DNA of 64,000 nucleotides from NCBI GenBank assembly GCA_963169355.1, contig CAUJCR010000003.1:1-64000 (forward strand), read 5' to 3'. Positions 16,249 to 23,617 of this stretch are shown piece by piece. Positions within the stretch are counted from its first letter, which is position 1. Each line of letters begins with the position of its first letter. The stretch comes from Bacteroidota bacterium. Lineage in GTDB: Bacteria > Bacteroidota > Bacteroidia > B-17B0 > Aurantibacillaceae. Under the pieces are notes generated by a model. It saw nothing but the letters and a program-made list of their open reading frames with translations, did not search any database and was not told the DNA's origin. The position numbers and the translations under genes were made by a program.

Positions 16249-16442
16249 TTTAATTTACCCAATTTCTTCAGGTTACTAATTACTTTAGTTAGTGGCACTT
16301 TCTCTTCGTCTTTTCTTGCCTCTGCAAGAATTCCATCTAAAATATCTTCTATAGCTTCCTGATGCTTTTCTATAGCTTTTAAATCTATCTGAATAGCAAT
16401 TTTCTCATTTTTATCATTGGTTACAAAACTAACGCCTTTCAT
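16245..16442 (-). CDS. Antitoxin (TA pair 2)
   Basis: A 65-residue protein starting MKGVSFVTNDKNEKIAIQIDLK and containing IEKHQEAIEDILDGILAEARKDE. The N-terminal strand-rich start followed by a charged helix fits small Phd/RelB-like antitoxins paired with RelE in Bacteroidota. A longer reading from 16478 is unlikely because the promoter -7 box (16466-16473) lies inside it; ATG 16442 or 16451 must be used. It overlaps the toxin gene by 4 bases. Confidence 0.78.
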   Translation of the reverse strand: MKGVSFVTNDKNEKIAIQIDLKAIEKHQEAIEDILDGILAEARKDEEKVPLTKVISNLKKLGKLK

Positions 16443-16465
16443 ATCACACATGTTTAAGTGGAATA

Positions 16466-16496
16466 CAAATTTACTCATTTTATAACTACTTTCAAA
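16466..16496 (-). promoter_or_regulatory. Promoter of TA pair 2
   Basis: On the minus strand TTTG (16496-16493), a 19-base spacer and TAAATTTG (16473-16466) repeat the TA pair 1 promoter with only a few spacer changes. It fixes the antitoxin start to downstream of about 16460. Confidence 0.8.
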
Positions 16497-16526
16497 GTAC
16501 GGCTTTTTTATAAATCACTTTCACAT

Positions 16527-16680
16527 CTTGCTATTCCGGTTAGCACCATGGCATTTTAAAATTTCACGTAAAAATCAAATATTATCAAAAGCGTTGGAAT
16601 GTGCGAAGATTGTTCGGGCTGTTCGCGAAGCGCTTCGAACAATCGGATTGATGATATGCAGATTTTAGTGAAATTTTATA
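16527..16680. repeat. Repeat unit B, 5'-shortened copy
   Basis: From about GCTATTCCGGTTAGCACC to GAAATTTTATA this matches the 3' two thirds of unit B copy 1, with more substitutions than the other copies (for instance TTCACG in place of GTTGCG). It starts close to the TA pair 2 promoter and leads into structured repeat copy 3. Confidence 0.75.
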
Positions 16681-16849
16681 AACCCAAATTATGTGTTAGA
16701 AATCGTTATGAGTATCGAAAGTTCAATAAAACAGACACTTTCACGATTGAAGCATAGTACGCACTATGTTGAAAGAGTAAAAGTGGCGAAGCGTTCTGTT
16801 TTGAAGAAATTTAGAGGCGGAATAGATTATCTAGTACATATTTTGGGTT
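16681..16849 (+). repeat. Structured repeat with inverted ends, copy 3
   Basis: This 169-base copy has the clearest stems: AAAACAGA (16728-16735) with TCTGTTTT (16795-16802), CACTTT (16736-16741) with AAAGTG (16780-16785), and CATAGT (16753-16758) with ACTATG (16763-16768), loop ACGC. Ends are AACCCAAATTATG and the inverse CATATTTTGGGTT. Flanks are the same unit B / unit D junction as copy 2, so the two probably arose by duplication of the array rather than by independent insertion. Confidence 0.85.
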
Positions 16850-16976
16850 ATGCGCCTTGATTTTTTTGTAACTTTTTGTATCAAGACAAAAAGTTTTATA
16901 AAAAACTTGAATTTTTGTTTCTTTTACTTCAAGGCAAAAGAAAGTAAGAACTTTTTTACTCTTCCTAACTTTTCTT
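16850..16976. repeat. Repeat unit D, copy 2
   Basis: GCGCCTTGATTTTTTTG is followed by a perfect stem AACTTTTTGT (16870-16879) / ACAAAAAGTT (16886-16895) with loop ATCAAG, then a second segment with CTTCAAGGCAAAAGAAAGTAAG that links to unit A copy 2. Confidence 0.78.
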
Positions 16977-17113
16977 TGCTTCTCCAAAGAAAAGTTACAA
17001 AAGAATCTTTTACGATACTTTTGGCGCCAAAAGTATCCAAAACCGTTTTATTTTTCGGAAGGATATTTTTGTTTTCTACGCACCTTCCTCCACAAAACAA
17101 AACCGCTGATTCA
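16977..17113. repeat. Repeat unit A, copy 2
   Basis: Same unit as 15164-15300, with the identical perfect 24-base palindrome at 17014-17037. It joins unit B directly, providing the empty site for the 15303-15480 insertion. Confidence 0.85.
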
Positions 17114-17346
17114 AAAATCCCACGAAGCGCTCGTGCCCGCCCTTCGATTTTCTCACAGCTATATCTGCGAAAAATAAAAATCCACGCACTCAAAAGCCTG
17201 TGTGTTGGGTTACACGCTATACTATTCAGGTTAATGCTATGGCATTTTAAAATGTTGCGTAAAAATCGAGTGGTATCAAAGGCTAGAGCAAGTGTGTAGA
17301 TTCTTTGGGCTGTTCGCGAAGCGCTTTCAAAGAATCAGCTTGATGC
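17114..17346. repeat. Repeat unit B, copy 2
   Basis: Matches unit B copy 1 through TTCTTTGGGCTGTTCGCGAAGCGC, then diverges to CAAAGAATCAGCTTGATGCCAC and is cut short, continuing directly with AAGGCAAAAGAAAGTAAG, the tail of unit D. A deletion between the two is the simplest explanation. Confidence 0.78.
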
Positions 17347-17525
17347 CACAAGGCAAAAGAAAGTAAGAAAGATTACTTATAAATTTCTTTTCTTCTCCTA
17401 AGAAAAGTTACAAAAGACTTTTTTACGATACTTTTGGCGTCAAAAGTATCCAAAACCGTTTTATTTTTCGGAAGGATATTTTTGTTTTCTACGCACCTTC
17501 CTCCACAAAACAAAACCACTGATTC
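17347..17525. repeat. Repeat unit D tail and unit A, copy 3
   Basis: AAGGCAAAAGAAAGTAAGAAAG leads to the stretch shared with the toxin 3' end (17359-17394), then unit A with the palindrome at 17427-17450 carrying one change at its centre (GGCGTC instead of GGCGCC). It joins unit B copy 3 without an insertion. Confidence 0.8.
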
Positions 17526-17802
17526 AAAAATCCCACAAAGCGCTCGTGCCTGCCCTTCGATTTTCTCACAGCTATATCTGCGAAAAATAAAAGTCCACGC
17601 ACTCAAAAGCCTGTGGGTGGGGTTGTTGTATGTTTTTTTACATTAAGCTATTCCGGTTAGCACCATTGCATTTTAAAATGTTGCGTAAAAATCGAGTGGT
17701 ATCAAAAGCGAGGGCAAGTGTGTAGATTCTTTGGGCTGTTCGCGAAGCGCTTTCAAAGAATCAGCTTGATGCCACGATGATTTTAGCAAGATTTTAAGAA
17801 GC
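17526..17802. repeat. Repeat unit B, copy 3
   Basis: Full-length unit with an extra TTGTATGTTTTTTTACAT segment after GTGGGTGGGG. It ends GATTTTAGCAAGATTTTAAGAAGCC and runs straight into unit D: this is the junction where copies 1 and 4 carry the structured repeat, so it is the matching site without the element. Confidence 0.78.
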
Positions 17803-17853
17803 CTTGATTTTTTTGTAACTTTTTGTATCAAGACAAAAAGTTTTATAAAAAAC
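17803..17853 (-). terminator. Repeat unit D copy 3, hairpin after the sorting-domain gene
   Basis: A perfect 10-base stem, AACTTTTTGT (17817-17826) and ACAAAAAGTT (17833-17842) with loop ATCAAG, lies 12 bases after the stop of the minus-strand gene at 17854 and is followed on that strand by AAAAAAATC rather than T. It may stop transcription from either side, but its presence in three repeat copies shows it belongs to the repeat. Confidence 0.55.
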
Positions 17854-19143
17854 TTACCTCATCAACGTAACATAACCATTTTTACGATGTTCCTCGCCAT
17901 TAACATCGGTGTAGCGTAATACATAATAATAAACACCACTGCTGGTTTCTTCGCCGCTGTTAGTTCTACCATCCCACCACACCATGTTTTGTGCTAAAGT
18001 ATTTTCTATTTGGTATATCACATTTCCCCAACGGTTAAAAATAGCTATGTCATTTAAGGTGTTACCTTTACCAAGACTAAAGCGCCACACATCGTTAATG
18101 CTATCAGCGTTGGGTGTAAACACATTTGGTATAACTGGCTCTACTACGAGCACTGGCTCGCAGTTGCTACTGTAGGTAACTACAATGCTTTGGGTGGTAA
18201 CAGCGCACTGGGTGGTTTGCAGCACGTAGGTGGTAGTTTGGTTGGGTTTTACTTTTATAAAACTGGTGGTATCAATGGCAAGGCCATTGGCGTACCATTG
18301 GTAGCGGCTATGCACACGAGCAGTATCTCCTAACACTAAACTATCCGAATGTGGACAAATAGTAATAGCTGTGTTTTGTATCTGTGGGCTTGGCAGTTCG
18401 TATAAGGCAACGTCGTCGATGTAGATGTAAAAATTGTTTTTAGCAACACTAGGGACCGTCGAAACAAAGTTAGAGGATATAAATTTTTTATTTAAGTGTA
18501 ATCCATCTCTAAAACTCCCTATGGTTAAATATACTTCATTATCAGTTGAGATAAACTTACCACTTATCTTTACCCAGTTTAAAGTGTCTGTAAAAAACTG
18601 TGTGGTGTCCCATTGTATTTGTGGTTGTATTGTGTTTGTAAAAGAACCTATCGTAGTATAATATGGGTCTTTAGTTAAAAGCATGCCAATTTGATTAGTC
18701 GCAATCTCAGAATTGTTACCTAAGCTTATATAAAACTCACCATAATAACAATTACTCTTTGTTAAAGGAATTCGTAGCTTAACAGCAACGCATTCTGTTT
18801 CAACAAAGGCTGAATCATTTGGATTAGAAACACCATATAAATAACTCCCTAAATATCCATTTCCTGTTCTTGGATTCTGAAATCCTCTAAAATTATAAGG
18901 TACCGTACAGATATAAGGAGGTGATGCAACTGTATTTACACAAATATTAAAATAATCTGGTGTACTAAAATCTGAAAAAACTTGCCACTCTTTAACTTTT
19001 GAACCCAAAGGAGAAATTATCATCTGATTCTGACAATATCCAACCGTATCCTCAAAACTCGGATTAGGAACTAAATTAATCTGCCCTTTTAAAGTAAAAG
19101 CAATAAAAAGTAAAAAGTAATAATATGCAAAGCGGGCTAACAT
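17854..19143 (-). CDS. Secreted protein with T9SS type B (gliding-motility type) sorting domain
   Basis: A 429-residue exported protein. A signal peptide (FAYYYFLLFIAFTLKGQ) is followed by NLVPNPSFEDT, typical of a jelly-roll carbohydrate-binding-like domain (about 25-255), then an Ig-like bridge (TAITICPHSDSLVLGDTARV... WYANGLAIDTTS) and a C-terminal CHU_C domain: VIPNVFTPNADSINDVW, IFNRWGNVIYQ, WDGRTNSGEETSSGVYYYVL. Such domains direct export through the type IX system and keep the protein at the cell surface. What it binds is unknown. It lies between the repeat island and the divergent GH92 gene. Confidence 0.88.
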   Translation of the reverse strand: MLARFAYYYFLLFIAFTLKGQINLVPNPSFEDTVGYCQNQMIISPLGSKVKEWQVFSDFSTPDYFNICVNTVASPPYICTVPYNFRGFQNPRTGNGYLGSYLYGVSNPNDSAFVETECVAVKLRIPLTKSNCYYGEFYISLGNNSEIATNQIGMLLTKDPYYTTIGSFTNTIQPQIQWDTTQFFTDTLNWVKISGKFISTDNEVYLTIGSFRDGLHLNKKFISSNFVSTVPSVAKNNFYIYIDDVALYELPSPQIQNTAITICPHSDSLVLGDTARVHSRYQWYANGLAIDTTSFIKVKPNQTTTYVLQTTQCAVTTQSIVVTYSSNCEPVLVVEPVIPNVFTPNADSINDVWRFSLGKGNTLNDIAIFNRWGNVIYQIENTLAQNMVWWDGRTNSGEETSSGVYYYVLRYTDVNGEEHRKNGYVTLMR

Positions 19144-19146
19144 ATT

Positions 19147-19179
19147 TAAAAAAACAAGGAGCCTATAGTGGCTCCTTGT
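19147..19179 (-). promoter_or_regulatory. Terminator-like hairpin directly before the start codon
   Basis: On the minus strand ACAAGGAGCC (19179-19170) pairs perfectly with GGCTCCTTGT (19163-19154) over a six-base loop and is followed at once by seven T, then AAATATG, the start of the gene at 19143. A weak -7 box TATCTTTA is immediately upstream. The shape is that of an intrinsic terminator placed in the leader, which could act as an attenuator or hide the start. Confidence 0.6.
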
Positions 19180-19351
19180 AAAGATACAAAATTAATGAAC
19201 AATACTAATACGTTCGGTTTTTAAGAATTTATTTTTACTTCCAGTAAAAAAGAATTACATTTATGTAATAGCATTACTATTATTGTTTACTTATGTTGTT
19301 TGTAATCATGGTTAAAAACACTATATTTAAACCGATTTAGCGCACTGAAAG

Positions 19352-22267
19352 ATGATAAAAAAAATAATATACTTTTTCGGTTTTCTTACATGCTCTTATA
19401 GTGTTTTTGCTCAAACACTCGCATCTTATGTTAATCCGTTTATTGGCACTGGTGGCACTGGGCACACTTTTCCGGGTGCGGTTATGCCTTTTGGTATGGT
19501 GCAACTTAGTCCCGATACGCGCATCGATGGCAGCTGGGAAGGTTGTAGTGGTTATCATTACAGCGATTCGGTTATTTATGGGTTTACACACACGCACCTC
19601 AGCGGTACTGGTGTAAGCGATTATGGCGATATTTTAGTAATGCCTACGCTTAACAATAATACTTTTAAAAATAAAGCTTATGCTACATCGTTTAATCATC
19701 GTGATGAGAAAGCAAGCGCAGGATATTATGAAGTTACGTTAAGTAATGGAATACAAGCACAGTTTACAACAACCCAGCGTGTGGGCATTCATCAATACCA
19801 TTTTCCAAAAGATAAAGATACCGCTTCCATCCTACTCGATTTATTACATCGCGATGTGGTTTTAGATAATCATTTGCAAATACTAGATAGCGTTACCATT
19901 TCGGGCTACCGCATTAGCGAGGCTTGGGCAAGAGAGCAGTATGTATATTTTGTTATGAAATTTAATAAGCCCATTTTAGCAAGTAAAATGATAAAAGAAG
20001 GGCTTAGTAATAAGGCTCAAGTGGCTGGAGCGTTTATACAATTTAAAAATAATAACCATAGTCCTTTACTTATTAAGGTTGGTGTTTCGCAAACCAGCGA
20101 AGCAGGCGCCTTATTAAATTTAACCAGCGAAGCACCGCATTGGGATTTTAACACCTATCGCCAACAAGCAGAGGAAGCGTGGAACAAAGAACTCTCTAAA
20201 ATTAAAATCAAAACCAACAATCATCAACAACTTACTACGTTTTACACGGCTTTATACCATTGTTTCACGCATCCCTCATTAGCAGGCGATGTAGATGGCA
20301 AATATCGAGGACGAGATTTAAAAGTTCATCAAGCTAAGGGTTTTACTCCTTATACTGTTTTCTCTTTGTGGGATACTTACCGAGGCTTACATCCTTTGTT
20401 AAGTATTATTGATCAAAAAAGAACTGTTGATTTTATACAATCTTTTATTCAACAAGATAAAGAAAGCGGACGATTGCCCATGTGGGAACTATCAGCCAAC
20501 GAAACCAATTGCATGATTGGTTTTCATAGTGTTTCGGTTATTACCGATGCTATTACTAAAAACATTAAAGGATTTAATATAGAAGAAGCATATAACGCTA
20601 TGCGTGCTGCCTCAAACTACACCAGTTGGAGTATTCCTACATTTAATAAAAACTTAGGATTACAAATTGATGATGAACACGAAAGCGTTTCTAAAACACT
20701 CGAGTACGCTTATGATAATTGGTGCATTGCGCAAATAGCCAAACAACTTAATAAACCCCAAGATTACAAAACACACATTGAACGTGCGCAAGCATATAAA
20801 AATGTGTTTGATAAAGAAACAGGGTTTATGCGCCCTCGAAAAAACGGTAATTGGTTATCGCCATTTGAACCACGAGAAGTAAACAACCACTACACCGAAG
20901 CTAATAGCTGGCAATATACTTTTTATGTACCACAAGATGTTGATGGTCTCACACAACTGATGGGTGGTGCAAAAAAATTGGAAGAAAAACTAGATGCTTT
21001 GTTTAATGCTAGTAACAAAACCGTAGGCAGAGAACAAGTGGACATTACAGGATTAATAGGACAATATGCGCACGGTAACGAGCCAAGCCATCACATGGCT
21101 TATTTATACAACTACATTGGCAAACCCGAAAAAGCACAAGAAAAAATTTATAAAATACTCAACGAGTTTTACCACAACCAACCCGATGGGCTTATAGGTA
21201 ATGAAGATTGCGGACAAATGAGTGCTTGGTATGTATTAAGCGCCTTGGGGTTTTATCCTGTATGTCCGGGTAAACCCGAATACACCATTGGCTCACCATT
21301 ATTTGATGAAGCAACTATTTACTTAGAAAACCAACACACCTTTACTATTAAAAAACGGAATCCAGAAAACAGATTTCAATACATACAAAATTCTTTTGTA
21401 AATGGTAAAGCCAGTAATAGCACTGTTCTTTCACATCAAACCATTATGGCTGGAGGTAATTTAGAATTTGTAATGAGCAACAACCCTCAAAACAATGGAG
21501 CATTTGGAAAATCAAAAGCACTTATGCCACACAGTAGTATAAATGAATCACTCATTGTGCAAACACCCATTATTATTGCACCTAGTAAGATTACAGAAAA
21601 CAATCGCACCATTCAAATTCACTCTGATGAACCCAACGCTAAAATATATTACACTACCGATAATACAGAACCAACAAACAAATCAAAACTTTATACCCAA
21701 GCATTTACCAGCGACACAAGTGTAACCATTAAAGCAATAGCTGTAGTTAATAACAAACAAAGCGCTACTAATATTGCTAAGCTTTATAAAAAACCTAATC
21801 AATGGAAAATAAAATTAGAAAGCGTGTATAACCCACAATACGATGCCGAAGGAGAAGATGGTATTATTGATGGCAAACGCGGCACTACCAATTGGCGAAG
21901 TGGTGGCTGGCAAGGCTATCAGGGGCAAGACTTTGTGTGCGTGATTGATTTAGGAAAAGAAACAGATATACATACTATTGTTTCTAATTACTTGCAAGAT
22001 ACCCGCTCTTGGATTATTTATCCTACACAGGTAGAATATTTTGTTTCTGCTGATGGTAAAAACTTTAAACCCTACGGAGCTACTAAAAACAACCTAACAG
22101 CTAATGACTACGAAGTACACACACAAGAGTTTAAAGTAACAAATACCGAAGCCACAAAAGCACAATACATAAAAGTAAAAGCACATAACTTTGGCAAACT
22201 ACCCGAGTGGCATTTAGGAAAAGGTGGCGAAGCGTTTATTTTTATTGATGAAATAGAGGTAAAGTAA
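19352..22267 (+). CDS. GH92 alpha-mannosidase, exported
   Basis: A 971-residue calcium-dependent family 92 exo-alpha-mannosidase that trims alpha-linked mannose from N-glycans. Signal peptide MIKKIIYFFGFLTCSYSVFAQ; then the family signature at the N-terminus (VNPFIGTGGTGHTFPGAVMPFGMVQLSPDT), SLWDTYRGLHPL, YTEANSWQY with E516 as the likely acid, AHGNEPSHHMAYLYNY, and GNEDCGQMSAWY with D619 as the likely base. The C-terminus adds a chitobiase-type domain (YYTTDNTEPTNKS, about 745-810) and an F5/8 type C domain (about 815-970), the same pair as on the GH20 enzyme. With the operon at 6-14.5 kb it completes an N-glycan degradation set. It is transcribed away from the sorting-domain gene. Confidence 0.94.
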   Translation: MIKKIIYFFGFLTCSYSVFAQTLASYVNPFIGTGGTGHTFPGAVMPFGMVQLSPDTRIDGSWEGCSGYHYSDSVIYGFTHTHLSGTGVSDYGDILVMPTLNNNTFKNKAYATSFNHRDEKASAGYYEVTLSNGIQAQFTTTQRVGIHQYHFPKDKDTASILLDLLHRDVVLDNHLQILDSVTISGYRISEAWAREQYVYFVMKFNKPILASKMIKEGLSNKAQVAGAFIQFKNNNHSPLLIKVGVSQTSEAGALLNLTSEAPHWDFNTYRQQAEEAWNKELSKIKIKTNNHQQLTTFYTALYHCFTHPSLAGDVDGKYRGRDLKVHQAKGFTPYTVFSLWDTYRGLHPLLSIIDQKRTVDFIQSFIQQDKESGRLPMWELSANETNCMIGFHSVSVITDAITKNIKGFNIEEAYNAMRAASNYTSWSIPTFNKNLGLQIDDEHESVSKTLEYAYDNWCIAQIAKQLNKPQDYKTHIERAQAYKNVFDKETGFMRPRKNGNWLSPFEPREVNNHYTEANSWQYTFYVPQDVDGLTQLMGGAKKLEEKLDALFNASNKTVGREQVDITGLIGQYAHGNEPSHHMAYLYNYIGKPEKAQEKIYKILNEFYHNQPDGLIGNEDCGQMSAWYVLSALGFYPVCPGKPEYTIGSPLFDEATIYLENQHTFTIKKRNPENRFQYIQNSFVNGKASNSTVLSHQTIMAGGNLEFVMSNNPQNNGAFGKSKALMPHSSINESLIVQTPIIIAPSKITENNRTIQIHSDEPNAKIYYTTDNTEPTNKSKLYTQAFTSDTSVTIKAIAVVNNKQSATNIAKLYKKPNQWKIKLESVYNPQYDAEGEDGIIDGKRGTTNWRSGGWQGYQGQDFVCVIDLGKETDIHTIVSNYLQDTRSWIIYPTQVEYFVSADGKNFKPYGATKNNLTANDYEVHTQEFKVTNTEATKAQYIKVKAHNFGKLPEWHLGKGGEAFIFIDEIEVK

Positions 22268-22303
22268 ATTGCAAATTTCATAAAAATAGCTTTAATTAGA
22301 GCT

Positions 22304-23536
22304 ATGAAACAACTATTACTGATTTTCTTATCTCTTTCGTTTGTAGGATTTTCTCAATCAAGCGTTAAATTAGGAACTTGGCGAGGAGTACTTTTACTTA
22401 ATGCTGAAAAAAACATAGAATTACCGTTTAACTTTGAAGTACACAAAGACAAACAAAATCACCTACAACTTACTATAAAAAATGCCGACGAACGCATTAT
22501 GATAGATGAAGTTACAGTTACTAAAGATTCGTTAAACTTTAAGATGCCCGTATTTGATTCTGAATTTAAAATTAAAATAATAAACGACACTCTTCTTGCT
22601 GGTCACTGGATAAATAGAAACAAAATAGAAACTCAAATTATTCCTTTTAAAGCACAATACGGCATTCAGCAACGTTTTTTATTTGAGAATAAAACAACCA
22701 CTTCAAATTTTAATGGAAAATGGGAAGTAACTTTTTACTCAAACCCTAATGATACTACCAAAGCAATAGGCGTGTTTACTAACCTGCCCAACTCATCTAT
22801 TGTGTATGGTACATTTTTATCCGAAACAGGAGATTATAGATACCTAGAAGGAGTTGAATATAAAAACAAATTATATTTAAGTTGTTTTGATGGTTCACAT
22901 GCTTATGTGTTTTTTGCCGAATACAACCAATCGCAAATTACAAATGGCGAAGTGTATTCGGGATTAAAAAATTACGTGAATTGGCATGGGGTTCGAAACT
23001 CAAAGTTTGAGTTAAGAGATCCTGAAAAACTAACGTATCTTAAAAACCCAAACGATAAAATACACATAGCATTTAATAACCTAGACAATAAAAAAGTAAG
23101 CCTAGAAGATGAAAAATATAAAAACAAGGCAGTTATCATTCAGATAATGGGAAGTTGGTGTCCTAATTGCATGGACGAAAGTGCTTACCTTGCTAATGTT
23201 TACAAACAGTACCACGATAGTGGCTTAGAAATTATAGCCATAGCCTACGAAAGAACATCAGACACAGAAAGAGCAAAAACAAATTTAAAACGCTTAATAA
23301 AACGATTTGATATTGGCTATGATGTTTTATTGACGGGGCTAACTGGCGGAAAACAAGCCTCGGAAAGTTTACCATTTTTAAACGGAATTATGTCTTTTCC
23401 TACTACTATTTTTTTAGATAAAAACCATCAAGTAAAAAGTATTTACACTGGTTTTAGTGGCCCAGCAACTGGCAAGACCTACCAAGCTTACACCGCCAAA
23501 ACCGAAAAATTAATTAAAGAATTACTTGCTAAGTAA
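22304..23536 (+). CDS. Exported TlpA-like thioredoxin-fold protein
   Basis: A 410-residue protein with signal peptide MKQLLLIFLSLSFVGFSQ, a beta-rich N-terminal region (about 20-235) of unknown function, and a C-terminal AlkyL hydroperoxide reductase/redoxin domain with the active-site motif W-C286-P-N-C289 and the cis-proline region FPTTIFLD. Proteins of this kind keep periplasmic or outer-membrane cysteines reduced, for example in cytochrome c maturation. It lies 36 bases after GH92 and may be co-transcribed, but its link to glycan use is not evident. Confidence 0.85.
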   Translation: MKQLLLIFLSLSFVGFSQSSVKLGTWRGVLLLNAEKNIELPFNFEVHKDKQNHLQLTIKNADERIMIDEVTVTKDSLNFKMPVFDSEFKIKIINDTLLAGHWINRNKIETQIIPFKAQYGIQQRFLFENKTTTSNFNGKWEVTFYSNPNDTTKAIGVFTNLPNSSIVYGTFLSETGDYRYLEGVEYKNKLYLSCFDGSHAYVFFAEYNQSQITNGEVYSGLKNYVNWHGVRNSKFELRDPEKLTYLKNPNDKIHIAFNNLDNKKVSLEDEKYKNKAVIIQIMGSWCPNCMDESAYLANVYKQYHDSGLEIIAIAYERTSDTERAKTNLKRLIKRFDIGYDVLLTGLTGGKQASESLPFLNGIMSFPTTIFLDKNHQVKSIYTGFSGPATGKTYQAYTAKTEKLIKELLAK

Positions 23537-23617
23537 TAATTATGATTTAGCTGTTTTCTGCCGTTTTTGCCAAAAAAGGAGACAATAAGAGCATTAAAGG
23601 TGTAATGATAAGAATGA

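Noticed and set aside
17803-17853. Hairpin as a strong terminator of the sorting-domain gene
   Set aside because: Not called strongly: the minus-strand side lacks a T-run and the same hairpin is part of repeat unit D elsewhere.
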